DNA from: Faecalitalea sp. UBA4312
Lineage (GTDB): Bacteria > Bacillota_I > Bacilli_A > Erysipelotrichales > Erysipelotrichaceae
Length of the DNA: 11,729 bases
Reading direction: 5' to 3'
Assembly (NCBI GenBank): GCA_002394635.1
Contig: DGUK01000016.1
Coordinates: 1-11,729, forward strand
This document shows positions 1 through 6,435 of the stretch, in pieces. Numbering within the stretch: position 1 is the first letter of the stretch; each line of letters opens with the position of its first letter. A program made the translations under genes and the position numbers. The notes under the pieces are model-generated. The model saw only the letters and a list, made by a program, of their open reading frames with translations. It made no database searches and was not told where the DNA came from.

Positions 1-314
1 ACGAGGATGTGATTATCTGCTTCTCGACCGACAGTATTGGTGAAGATGCTGAAGAGCTTGTGTTTGACAGGGAATCCTTTGACTTTAAACAACAAAGAAC
101 ACCGGATATCCAAATCGAGTCTTTGCCTGCAGATCTGATTGATGAAACACCAGAATCAGAACCGGAAGATGAGGATGAATCGGTGATTGAGGAAGAAACC
201 GAAGAGACCACGGGAACAGACGAATCGGCACCGGTCGATGAAACGGAAGGAACGGACGACGAATATACAGAAGACATTTATTCAGAACCTGTTACCGGAC
301 CGGACTCTTATTAA
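1..314 (+). CDS. C-terminal part of an unidentified protein with an acidic tail (partial)
   Basis: The reading frame is open from the left edge (codons begin at position 3) to a TAA at 312-314. The GTG at 9 has no ribosome binding site and is read here as an internal codon, so the gene almost certainly starts outside the window. About 104 residues are visible. The first 40 or so are mixed; the rest is dominated by Glu, Asp, Thr, Ser and Pro, for example EPEDEDESVIEEETEETTG, and looks intrinsically disordered. No catalytic motif is visible. Acidic or Thr/Pro-rich tails occur on several surface and cell-wall proteins, including some penicillin-binding proteins, but nothing here decides between them. 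A terminator follows 9 bases after the stop, so this is the last gene of its transcript. Confidence 0.75.
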   Translation, partial: EDVIICFSTDSIGEDAEELVFDRESFDFKQQRTPDIQIESLPADLIDETPESEPEDEDESVIEEETEETTGTDESAPVDETEGTDDEYTEDIYSEPVTGPDSY

Positions 315-323
315 ATAACGCAG

Positions 324-352
324 AACCACAGAGCAATCTGTGGTTTTCTTTC
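324..352 (+). terminator. Intrinsic terminator after the acidic-tail gene
   Basis: AACCACAG (324-331) and CTGTGGTT (338-345) form a perfect 8-bp stem around a 6-base loop. It is followed by TTCTTTCT, and the stem lies 9 bases after the stop codon of the upstream gene. It separates that gene from the HAD phosphatase gene at 396. Confidence 0.85.
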
Positions 353-395
353 TGTAAGAAACAAGGTAGAATGAAATAGATAATGTGAGGTAAGT

Positions 396-1178
396 ATGAA
401 AAAGAAGATCATCTTTTTTGATATTGACGGCACCTTGTTCTCTTCACAGGTCGGCTATGTGACAGACCGTGTAAAAAGAGCAGTTCGATCTGCTCAAGAC
501 AAGGGATATTTATGTTTCATTGCCACCGGACGTACATTCGGATTTATACCACAGGAAATTCAATCGATGGGATTTGACGGGTATGTATGTGCCAACGGGT
601 CTTTTTTGTTGTATCATGACCAGGTACTGTACTGTCATTATATTCCCGAAGAAGATGTTAGATCGCTGTATCTCCATCTGAAGAGAAAAAATCTGGAATG
701 CGATCTACAGGGAGAAAGAAATACTGCGATTGACAGAGAAAATAAAAAACTGATCCAGTATTTTGCCGATAGTGGGATCCCTTCTCAAAGCATTATTCAC
801 GAATATGATCTGGAAGAAAGAATGAAACATACAATCAAAATGGAGGTTTGGCTTCCTTCCCAACGATGGATCCCTTATATTTTGGAATACGAAGACCGTT
901 TTATTTATGAGCTCCATGCTCCGACGCACCATGTTGAATTCTTTAATCGCGGTATTACCAAGGCGGATGGTGTATTAAAAACGATGGAACTTTTGGAAAT
1001 TCCGGTGGAAAACAGTTATAGTTTTGGAGATGCAGAAAACGATATTCCGGTTGCCAAAGTAGTCGGACATCCGATTGCGATGGGGAATGCGGTGGATGCA
1101 TTGAAAGAATGCGCACAAGATATCTGCCTATCTATTGAAGAGGATGGGGTTGCGGTATATCTGGAAGCATTGGATTAA
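396..1178 (+). CDS. Cof-type HAD-superfamily hydrolase (HAD-IIB)
   Basis: A 260-residue protein of the Cof/YidA type: cytosolic, Mg-dependent phosphatases that act on sugar phosphates, nucleotides or pyridoxal phosphate. All four HAD motifs are visible. Motif I is FFDIDGT, with nucleophile Asp9 and acid/base Asp11. Motif II is ATGR, with Thr44. The motif III lysine is Lys189 in TKADG. Motif IV is GDAENDI, with Asp212 and Asp216. The roughly 100 residues between motifs II and III fit the C2 cap of the IIB class, and the length is normal for the family. The ATG start has GTGAGG at 385-390, five bases upstream. The membrane protein gene begins 20 bases after the stop with no terminator between, so the two are probably co-transcribed. 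The substrate cannot be read from the sequence. The family call is firm. Confidence 0.93.
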   Translation: MKKKIIFFDIDGTLFSSQVGYVTDRVKRAVRSAQDKGYLCFIATGRTFGFIPQEIQSMGFDGYVCANGSFLLYHDQVLYCHYIPEEDVRSLYLHLKRKNLECDLQGERNTAIDRENKKLIQYFADSGIPSQSIIHEYDLEERMKHTIKMEVWLPSQRWIPYILEYEDRFIYELHAPTHHVEFFNRGITKADGVLKTMELLEIPVENSYSFGDAENDIPVAKVVGHPIAMGNAVDALKECAQDICLSIEEDGVAVYLEALD

Positions 1179-1198
1179 TGGAAGGAATGTAAGAACGT

Positions 1199-2092
1199 AT
1201 GAATGCTGAATCAATGAAAGGAACAATCATCAATCTATGTGTTTCGCTGATCATGGTGGTGATCGTTTCCATCCTTCGGATACCGTGGCGGTGGACGTAT
1301 CTGATTCTGTATGCGTACGTTCTTTTTTCTATGGGTCTTTGTGTTATACGGGCTTCGGAATTGTATGATACCGCTCTGGATTTGCCTTTGCTGCATAAGA
1401 TCGATCAGGATCCGTTTGGACACCGGATCTTATCCGATCCGGCGTTTCGGAATATACTCATTTTATCTGTTGAGGTCGTTATCCATTCGATTTACGGTCT
1501 GCTCAACTTATTTATGGGCATAACGCAGCATTCCTTATGGCATGCCTCGGTTTCCGTCTATTACATTCTATTAAGCTTTATACGGGCATATCTGGTATAT
1601 AGCTATCGTAAGGCAGTGCGTCAGCCTTCCTATGTCCGGAACCGAAAAATCGAATTAAAAGCCTATTGTGTAACAGGCTTATTTCTTTTCTTTTTGAATA
1701 TTGCGATTTCATTGATGACAGGACATATGGTTGTAACCAACCCGTTGTTCGGATATACAAAGCTGTCGATCATTTCATCGGCTGTATTTACCATCTATAT
1801 TTTCAATTTGGCTTTGTATAATATCATTCACTACCGGAAGATGGAGAGCCCGATCTTGACGGCATCCAAAAATATCAACATGGCGGCCGCTTTACTGGCT
1901 ATATATAACTTTCAGATCATATTGATCAAAATTCTGCATATGGACAATGCCGCTATGCGCTGGATCAATGGTACAACAGGCACGATCATCAATATTTATC
2001 TACTCTATCTCTCGTTCCATATGATCCTGCGGGGATACCGTAAGACTAAGAGGCTAACTGTACAATACGGACACCACCAAGAACCGCAATAA
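1199..2092 (+). CDS. Polytopic membrane protein of unknown function
   Basis: I do not recognise this 297-residue protein. It has about eight hydrophobic stretches long enough to cross the membrane, near residues 8-26, 31-50, 85-107, 113-135, 153-174, 187-211, 225-244 and 258-280, joined by short basic loops such as RKAVRQ and HYRKMES. There is no cleavable signal peptide. The C-terminus is basic and hydrophilic (RGYRKTKRLTVQYGHHQEPQ) and probably cytosolic. The start ATG is preceded by GGAAGGA with a rather long spacer of about 12 bases; Met6 is an alternative start without a better site. It follows the HAD phosphatase gene by 20 bp and is probably in the same operon. Its last 47 bp overlap the convergent gene for a secreted protein. 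A transporter, receptor or enzyme role is all possible. Confidence 0.85.
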   Translation: MNAESMKGTIINLCVSLIMVVIVSILRIPWRWTYLILYAYVLFSMGLCVIRASELYDTALDLPLLHKIDQDPFGHRILSDPAFRNILILSVEVVIHSIYGLLNLFMGITQHSLWHASVSVYYILLSFIRAYLVYSYRKAVRQPSYVRNRKIELKAYCVTGLFLFFLNIAISLMTGHMVVTNPLFGYTKLSIISSAVFTIYIFNLALYNIIHYRKMESPILTASKNINMAAALLAIYNFQIILIKILHMDNAAMRWINGTTGTIINIYLLYLSFHMILRGYRKTKRLTVQYGHHQEPQ

Positions 2093-2693
2093 GATCTTTT
2101 GTATCCGGCAGATGCTTTTGATCTCCTGTATAGGTGATGTTGATTTCCAGACTGTAAGCATCCAGATCTAGATAACACGATGTTTTTTGATAGTAGACAG
2201 ATTGATAAACTTCTTTGGAATCTGCTTTGTAGGTGGTGGTAAAGCAGGTGAAGATCTTTGAATTTACCTGGATCGTTTCAGCTTCCGGCTGGGATTCTAT
2301 TGTAACTGTATATGTATCTAGAAAGTCTTCATCAAAAACCTTTTCCAGTTTCTTTGCTCTTTTTTGATCCATCTCGATCTGTTGATCAAAGGATGTGTCT
2401 TCCAGGTTATATAAAGAATAATGAACCTGAAAAGCTTCTTTCTTTACTTTGGGAACACATTCTACATAAAGATTGGTTTGTTCAGCATTTTTATATTTTG
2501 TTGCTGTATCGACCGTATAATAGCTTTTGATCATTAAGCGGACTGTATCCAGAAACAATGGATAATACCCTTGTTTATCCGGTACTGTGGCTGTATAACG
2601 ACTGTCTTCTGTCTCATTGTGAGCATAGACAGCAACAGGCTGCAAACATAAACACAAGGTCAATAAAATGGAAATGAATTTTTTATAATGCAT
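2046..2693 (-). CDS. Secreted protein of unknown function with signal peptide
   Basis: A 215-residue protein that I cannot assign to a family. The N-terminus is a clear Sec signal peptide: MHYKK, a hydrophobic core (FISILLTLCLCLQPVAV), and a probable signal peptidase I site after Tyr-Ala at residue 24. The two cysteines in the core do not form a lipobox, since the cleavage-proximal sequence is VYA-HNE. The mature part, about 190 residues, has alternating polar and hydrophobic stretches rich in Tyr, Thr and Lys, suggesting a beta-rich extracellular domain. No membrane anchor or LPXTG motif is seen. The start is well supported by AAAAGGAG (2708-2701), seven bases upstream. Its 3' end overlaps the convergent membrane protein gene by 47 bp, so antisense interference between the two transcripts is possible. 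Confidence 0.85.
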   Translation of the reverse strand: MHYKKFISILLTLCLCLQPVAVYAHNETEDSRYTATVPDKQGYYPLFLDTVRLMIKSYYTVDTATKYKNAEQTNLYVECVPKVKKEAFQVHYSLYNLEDTSFDQQIEMDQKRAKKLEKVFDEDFLDTYTVTIESQPEAETIQVNSKIFTCFTTTYKADSKEVYQSVYYQKTSCYLDLDAYSLEINITYTGDQKHLPDTKDLIAVLGGVRIVQLAS

Positions 2694-2713
2694 AAAATAA
2701 CTCCTTTTGTTTA

Positions 2714-2741
2714 ATTATAGAGAAAAAAGCTACGAATACAA
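2714..2741 (-). promoter_or_regulatory. Probable promoter of the secreted-protein gene
   Basis: On the minus strand a perfect TATAAT lies at 2719-2714, with a weak -35 candidate TTGTAT (2741-2736) at 16-bp spacing. The predicted transcript start, near 2707, falls on the ribosome binding site itself, so the 5' leader would be unusually short. The -10 box is good; the -35 match is poor. Confidence 0.4.
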
Positions 2742-2767
2742 GAAAGGAGCCGACTTTCGTCAGCCCC
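2738..2767 (-). terminator. Terminator-like hairpin on the minus strand upstream of the secreted-protein gene
   Basis: Read on the minus strand, GGGGCTGAC, loop GAAA and GTCGGCTCC form a 9-bp stem with two G-U pairs and a GNRA tetraloop. It is followed by TTTCTTGT. On the plus strand the two G-U pairs become C-A mismatches, so the structure belongs to a minus-strand RNA. It would end a transcript coming from the region 2770-3360. The U-tract is imperfect. Confidence 0.6.
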
Positions 2768-2850
2768 TGATTAATCCAATTGACTCTGTCAGTGCATTTT
2801 TCTTTATCGTTTTATTTTATTTTTATTCATGCACTTTTTATGACATTAAG

Positions 2851-3006
2851 GTTTTACTTTACTTCTTTCTCATCGGATCTTTCAAGCTTTCCCTTTACTT
2901 TTTTTGCCTTTGACTTTTTTTCGAGCATTTCTGCTTTACTTCTTCATCTTCCGGCTTTTCAAGTTCGTCACTTTACTTTTTTGATCCTCTGATTTTTTTC
3001 GAGTGC
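2851..3006 (-). repeat. Two diverged tandem 78-bp repeats
   Basis: Copies span 2851-2928 and 2929-3006. On the minus strand both begin CTCGAAAAAAA and share AAAAAAGTAAAG, CTTGAAA and GAAGTAAAG in the same order and at nearly the same spacing. By eye about 70 percent of bases agree. The period is a multiple of three. The first-read copy (3006-2929) contains a one-base insertion and a compensating loss relative to the other, and in-frame stops. Confidence 0.7.
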
Positions 3007-3164
3007 TTTCCTTTTGTCTTGTTTCACACTCCCCAATTTCTGTTTATTCTCTTTGCTTTCTGAAAACTACATCTTTATTATTCTGTGTTTTTCCTGCATT
3101 GATTTCAAACATACTTTTGTTTCTTTTCTTCCTTATGGCCTTCATGTGCAGAAGCCTTTTCCTT
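2854..3164 (-). pseudogene. Possible remnant of a Lys/Glu-rich repeat protein
   Basis: The minus strand shows successive Lys/Glu-rich runs in different frames: KEKASAHEGHKEEKKQKYV (3164 to about 3108), then SVKQDKRKALEKNQRIKKVK ending at a TGA, then LEKPEDEEVKQK one frame off, then MLEKKSKAKKVKGKLERSDE, followed by KEVK and a TAA at 2856-2854. The last runs derive from the two 78-bp repeats and imply an ancestral 26-residue repeat unit. The runs are separated by stops and frameshifts and lack ribosome binding sites. This fits a decayed gene, but a purine-rich non-coding RNA or plain compositional bias is also possible. I cannot name the parent protein. Confidence 0.35.
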
Positions 3165-3381
3165 CTATATCACTTGTCGGCCATGTGTGTTCAGAGCTTT
3201 ATTGGATTTTTACAATCTCATCATAACAGGTATTTTTTCATATACAAGGCCAATGGAAAGGTTGGTCTTTATTATGGAATGTTCTGTATTATATATAACA
3301 TTTAAAAGAACTTTGTACTATGAAAAGTTATAATCTTTTGTATAAGCATTTAATAAACTGGCATGATAAAAAATAATGAAA

Positions 3382-3416
3382 CTGGATATTTTTATATGTC
3401 CAGATTTTATTATAAT
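3382..3416 (+). promoter_or_regulatory. Hairpin or palindromic operator plus -10 box ahead of the pyridoxamine kinase gene
   Basis: CTGGATAT (3382-3389) and ATGTCCAG (3396-3403) pair as an 8-bp stem with one G-U and a 6-base loop. A perfect TATAAT follows at 3411-3416, so the dyad occupies the spacer and -35 area of the presumed promoter. No good -35 hexamer is visible, which suggests an activated or repressed promoter. The dyad could be an operator or, if transcribed from further upstream, an RNA hairpin. Confidence 0.4.
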
Positions 3417-3434
3417 AAAAGCAGAGGTGTTATT

Positions 3435-4283
3435 ATGAAGCGAATTTTAACGATTCAGGACATTTCCTGCCTGGGAAAGTGTTCTTTAACGATCGCCTTA
3501 CCTGTAATCTCTGCCATGGGAGTGGAAACTGTGATCCTTCCTACAGCGGTGTTATCTACACATACAATGTTTAAAAACTTTACTTGTAAGGATATGACGG
3601 ATCAGCTGCTTCCAATCGCTGAACATTGGAAATCGGAGGGGGTGACCTTTGATGCCATTTACACGGGCTATCTGGGCAGCAGTGAGCAGATGGAAATCGT
3701 AAAACAGATTTTTAATATGTTTAAAGAAGAGGATACACAGATCTTTATTGATCCGGTTATGGCTGATCATGGAAAGCTTTATCCGGCTTTTGATGAAACC
3801 TATGTTCGTTACAATGCGGACTTATGCGGGTGTGCAGATATCATTGTACCAAACCTGACAGAAGCTTGTTTTATGACGGGAATGGAGTATAAGGAAGTCT
3901 ATGATGAAGCGTATATTCTGGAATTGCTGCATGGGTTGGCAAAGCTCGGTGCCAGGATCGTGGTATTGACGGGTGTCTCTTTGCAGGAAGGCAAGACCGG
4001 TGTTTATGGATACAATACGGAAACCGGAAAAACATTCCATTATCAAAACAGCCGTGTGGATGCTACCTATCATGGAACCGGAGATATATTTTCCAGCGTT
4101 TCTGTGGGGGCATTGGTACAAGGCTTGTCCTTACAGGATGCTTTTCAAGTTGCGGCGGATTATACTGCATTGACCATTGAAACCACCCTGAAAAATCCAA
4201 AAAAACCATGGTATGGCGTGGATTTTGAAAAGACGATCCCGAATTTAATAAAAATGTTACAAGAAAAAAAGGCCAGTTCATAA
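3435..4283 (+). CDS. pdxK: Pyridoxamine/pyridoxal kinase (ribokinase fold)
   Basis: A 282-residue PdxK/PdxY-type kinase, which phosphorylates pyridoxal, pyridoxamine or pyridoxine with ATP in vitamin B6 salvage (cytosol). The N-terminus MKRILTIQDISCLGKCS and the following segment GVETVILPTAVLSTHT match the start of this group. The ribokinase-family anion hole and catalytic base are at GTGD, residues 214-217, with Asp217 as base. IFIDPVMADHGKLY and DIIVPNLTEACFMTG are typical core strands. I chose the ATG at 3435 because AGAGGTG lies six bases upstream. A longer in-frame start at 3363 would run through the TATAAT and the palindrome and has no ribosome binding site. The last four codons and the stop lie inside the terminator hairpin of the convergent rho gene. 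A hydroxymethylpyrimidine kinase role is less likely. The exact vitamer preference is unknown. Confidence 0.88.
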   Translation: MKRILTIQDISCLGKCSLTIALPVISAMGVETVILPTAVLSTHTMFKNFTCKDMTDQLLPIAEHWKSEGVTFDAIYTGYLGSSEQMEIVKQIFNMFKEEDTQIFIDPVMADHGKLYPAFDETYVRYNADLCGCADIIVPNLTEACFMTGMEYKEVYDEAYILELLHGLAKLGARIVVLTGVSLQEGKTGVYGYNTETGKTFHYQNSRVDATYHGTGDIFSSVSVGALVQGLSLQDAFQVAADYTALTIETTLKNPKKPWYGVDFEKTIPNLIKMLQEKKASS

Positions 4284-4292
4284 GAGCTGGCC
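4261..4292 (-). terminator. Intrinsic terminator of rho, embedded in the end of pdxK
   Basis: On the minus strand GGCCAGCTC, loop TTAT and GAACTGGCC form a 9-bp stem (4292-4271) with one G-U pair, followed by TTTTTTTCTTGT. The stem begins at the last base of the rho stop codon and includes the stop codon of the convergent pdxK. On the plus strand the hairpin also forms but is followed by TATATAG, a poor U-tract, so it serves rho much better than pdxK. Confidence 0.85.
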
Positions 4293-5584
4293 TATATAGT
4301 ATTCTGATAAAGTATCCGCTGGATCAAATCTCCGTTGTTAGCAGTTTTATCAAATAACGCAATGAGATTATCGGTGCTTTCTTCATTCCGCTGGCTGTTT
4401 AAAGCCTTTCGTATAATATCGACGGCTTTGGCTTCATCGTTGGATAAAAGAAGGTCGTCTCTTCTTGTACCGGATTTGGCGATATCAATGGCCGGGAAGA
4501 CACGGCGCTCCTGCAGCTTCCGGCTGAGTACGAGCTCCATATTGCCGGTGCCTTTGAACTCTTCATAAATAACGTCATCCATCTTGCTGCCGGTATTGAT
4601 CAAAGCAGTAGCCAGAATGGTCAGGCTGCCGCCTTCCCGGATATTTCTGGCTGCCCCGAAGAACTTCTTCGGCATATGTAAGGAAGCCGGATCCAGACCT
4701 CCAGAGAGCGTCTTGCCGCTCGGTGCACAAGTCAGGTTGTAGGCTCTGGCTAAACGAGTTATGCTATCTAAAAGGATCATGACATCTTTTCCATGTTCCA
4801 CTAGACGCTTAGCTCGTTCGATGGCCATTTCACTGACCCGGATATGATGCTCCGGCAGCTCATCAAAGGTGGAATGAATGACTTCCACATTTCTGCCACG
4901 CACGGTTTCCTTCATATCGGTAACTTCTTCCGGTCGCTCATCAATGAGAAGAATGATGATATGGATCTCTGGATTGGTCCTTTGTACCGATAAGGCCACA
5001 TCCTTTAATAAAGTGGTTTTACCGGCTTTAGGCGGGGATACGATCATGCCACGTTGTCCTTTGCCAATCGGAGACAGCAGATCGACCATACGCATGGATA
5101 ATTTATTAACAGTATTTAAGTGAATTCTCTCATCTGGGAAAACAGGTGTCAGCTTTTCAAAGTTGGGCCGCCGAATGGTTTGTTCGATCGTGCACCCGTT
5201 AATATTATGGACACGCAAAAGAGCACCATACCGGTCGGATGGATTTCTTTTCCCATATAATCCGGTTAAAACATCCCCGGTCTTTAACTTAAAATGTGTT
5301 ATTTGATATGGAGACACGTATACATCGTTAGGACCGGATAAATAATTCTCCCCACGTAAAAAGCCATACCCATCATTCAGTACCTCCAGGATACCGGTTG
5401 CGAGATTTTCTTGTTTTTGTGGTTCTTTTTCAGGGATTTCTTTTGTTTCAGATGCGGAGAATTGGGATGCGAGCAATTGGATCAGTTCAGGTTTTCGCAG
5501 AGTGGAGAACCCTTTCAGTTCTTTGTCTTTAGCCAGCTGTCGTAATTCACTGACAGACAAAGCATTTAATTCTTCTTTTGTCAT
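4292..5584 (-). CDS. rho: Transcription termination factor Rho
   Basis: Rho is a hexameric RNA-dependent ATPase/helicase that ends transcription at untranslated RNA. The 430-residue protein shows the usual order. A Rho N-terminal helical domain ([17 protein letters not shown], residues 8-24) comes first. A short Glu/Lys-rich linker follows, then the cold-shock-like RNA-binding domain ([15 protein letters not shown], about 64-78). The RecA-like ATPase core has Walker A PPKAGKTT around Lys189, Walker B DVMILLD ending at Asp273, and the C-terminal LSGGLDP and [15 protein letters not shown] segments. The linker is short and has no long disordered or Arg/Asn-rich insertion. A TTG at 5620 would add 12 residues but lies inside the -10 box and has no ribosome binding site, so the ATG at 5584 is preferred; its upstream AGAAAGAGA is only a modest site. 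It has its own promoter just after the nanE terminator. Confidence 0.95.
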   Translation of the reverse strand: MTKEELNALSVSELRQLAKDKELKGFSTLRKPELIQLLASQFSASETKEIPEKEPQKQENLATGILEVLNDGYGFLRGENYLSGPNDVYVSPYQITHFKLKTGDVLTGLYGKRNPSDRYGALLRVHNINGCTIEQTIRRPNFEKLTPVFPDERIHLNTVNKLSMRMVDLLSPIGKGQRGMIVSPPKAGKTTLLKDVALSVQRTNPEIHIIILLIDERPEEVTDMKETVRGRNVEVIHSTFDELPEHHIRVSEMAIERAKRLVEHGKDVMILLDSITRLARAYNLTCAPSGKTLSGGLDPASLHMPKKFFGAARNIREGGSLTILATALINTGSKMDDVIYEEFKGTGNMELVLSRKLQERRVFPAIDIAKSGTRRDDLLLSNDEAKAVDIIRKALNSQRNEESTDNLIALFDKTANNGDLIQRILYQNTI

Positions 5585-5619
5585 ATAGGTATATCTCTTT
5601 CTATTTACATAGTAATCCA

Positions 5620-5648
5620 ATTATTATCAAAAATACATGGTTTGTCAA
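5620..5648 (-). promoter_or_regulatory. Promoter of rho
   Basis: On the minus strand a perfect -35 TTGACA (5648-5643) and a -10 AATAAT (5625-5620, five of six matches) are separated by 17 bp. The expected transcript start is near 5613, giving a leader of about 29 bases. The -35 box abuts the U-tract of the terminator that closes the upstream operon. Confidence 0.7.
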
Positions 5649-5674
5649 TAAAAAAGCTTCCATCAAGGAAGCTT
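5648..5674 (-). terminator. Intrinsic terminator of the glycyl radical enzyme operon
   Basis: On the minus strand AAGCTTCC, loop TTGAT and GGAAGCTT form a perfect 8-bp stem (5674-5654), followed by a run of T ending TTTTTATTG. The stem starts within the nanE stop codon. It ends the GRE-activase-DeoR-nanE transcript before the rho promoter. Confidence 0.88.
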
Positions 5675-6422
5675 AGTGTTTGGCTTTTTCTGCATCTCGC
5701 CAGTTGTCCTGGTAACCACTTAATAGATCCACGAAGCGCTTGGCTGTCAGATGCGGCCGCGTAATGGCACTGCCGACAACCACTGCATGAGCACCTAAGA
5801 AGATACATTTCATGGCATCTTCCGGTGTATACAAATGGCCTTCCATCATAACATAGGCATCCTTTCCACATTCCCGGCACATTTGGGCAAACATACGATA
5901 ATCGGCGCCTTCGATATGTGCGGTTTCTTTGGTATACCCATAGAGTGTCGGTGCCACGATATCCGCCCCGTTTTCAATAGCATGTTTGGCTTCTTCAATA
6001 TTGGATACATCCGCAAAGAAAATAGCTTCCGGAATTTCTTTTTTCGCTTGTTTTAACAGATCCCAGGCCTTTGTTCCTTCATGGGTGATCTGAGCTGTAC
6101 AATCTAAGGCAATGATTTCAGCACCGGCTTCCCAGATAGCCCGAACCTCCTTCATGGTCGGAGTGATAAAGACATCGGTATCATCATGCCATACTTTCCA
6201 TAGTCCGATCACCGGCAGGTCTACAGCTTCTTTGATTTCTTTGATTTGTTTTGGGTCATTGGCACGTAAACCGACAGCACCGGCCCATTTAGCTGCCTGT
6301 GCCATCTTTACATGCATGGTCTCTGTGTAGATTGGATCATCCGGTTGCGTCTGGCAGGATACGATCAGGCCGCCTTTCATACTTTCCAAAAGCGCATGTT
6401 TCTTTGGATCTGTTGTCTTCAT
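5673..6422 (-). CDS. nanE: NanE-like N-acylglucosamine-6-phosphate (ManNAc-6-P) 2-epimerase
   Basis: A 249-residue TIM-barrel protein of the NanE family, which in known cases converts ManNAc-6-phosphate to GlcNAc-6-phosphate in sialic acid and ManNAc use. Residues aligning with known active-site positions are visible: Arg53 in GLRANDP, Lys76 in PVIGLWK, Asp138 in FFADVS, Glu194 in MMEGH, and the phosphate-binding GSAITRP near the C-terminus. Two motifs differ from those I remember for NanE: APTLYGYT where GTTL-GYT is usual, and MMEGH where an AEG core is usual. The start has a strong AGGAGG seven bases upstream that overlaps the stop codon of the DeoR gene; gap 13 bp. A longer frame to 6560 overlaps the regulator and is rejected. 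No nanA, nanK or transporter gene is in the window, so the substrate may not be a sialic acid product. Family call firm, substrate open. Confidence 0.85.
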   Translation of the reverse strand: MKTTDPKKHALLESMKGGLIVSCQTQPDDPIYTETMHVKMAQAAKWAGAVGLRANDPKQIKEIKEAVDLPVIGLWKVWHDDTDVFITPTMKEVRAIWEAGAEIIALDCTAQITHEGTKAWDLLKQAKKEIPEAIFFADVSNIEEAKHAIENGADIVAPTLYGYTKETAHIEGADYRMFAQMCRECGKDAYVMMEGHLYTPEDAMKCIFLGAHAVVVGSAITRPHLTAKRFVDLLSGYQDNWRDAEKAKH

Positions 6423-6435
6423 TTTTCTTTTCCTC

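Larger units (their letters stand above)
2768..3360. other. Gene-poor, strand-asymmetric intergenic region
   Basis: No intact gene is supported in these roughly 590 bases. The plus strand is strongly T- and pyrimidine-rich. The plus-strand reading frames here are short, overlapping and Phe/Leu/Ser-rich, as expected from reading opposite a Lys/Glu-rich sequence, and they lack good ribosome binding sites. The purine-rich minus strand encodes short Lys/Glu-rich runs broken by stops and frameshifts. The region also holds two 78-bp tandem repeats (2851-3006) and a spaced 7-bp inverted repeat AGTGCAT/ATGCACT (2791-2797 and 2829-2835). A/T-rich stretches near 3285-3360 may carry promoters for either strand, but none is clear. 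Confidence 0.6.

Noticed and set aside
2851..3006. CRISPR array
   Set aside because: Only two diverged, directly adjacent copies with no unique spacers and no cas genes.
2707..3305. Plus-strand Phe/Leu/Ser-rich reading frames in the T-rich region
   Set aside because: Biased composition opposite a Lys/Glu-rich strand, heavy mutual overlap, no ribosome binding sites and no recognisable domain.
3363..3434. pdxK start at the ATG at 3363
   Set aside because: No ribosome binding site; the extension would cover the palindrome and TATAAT and does not resemble the family N-terminus.
5585..5620. Rho start at the TTG at 5620
   Set aside because: The codon lies in the -10 box of the predicted promoter and has no ribosome binding site.
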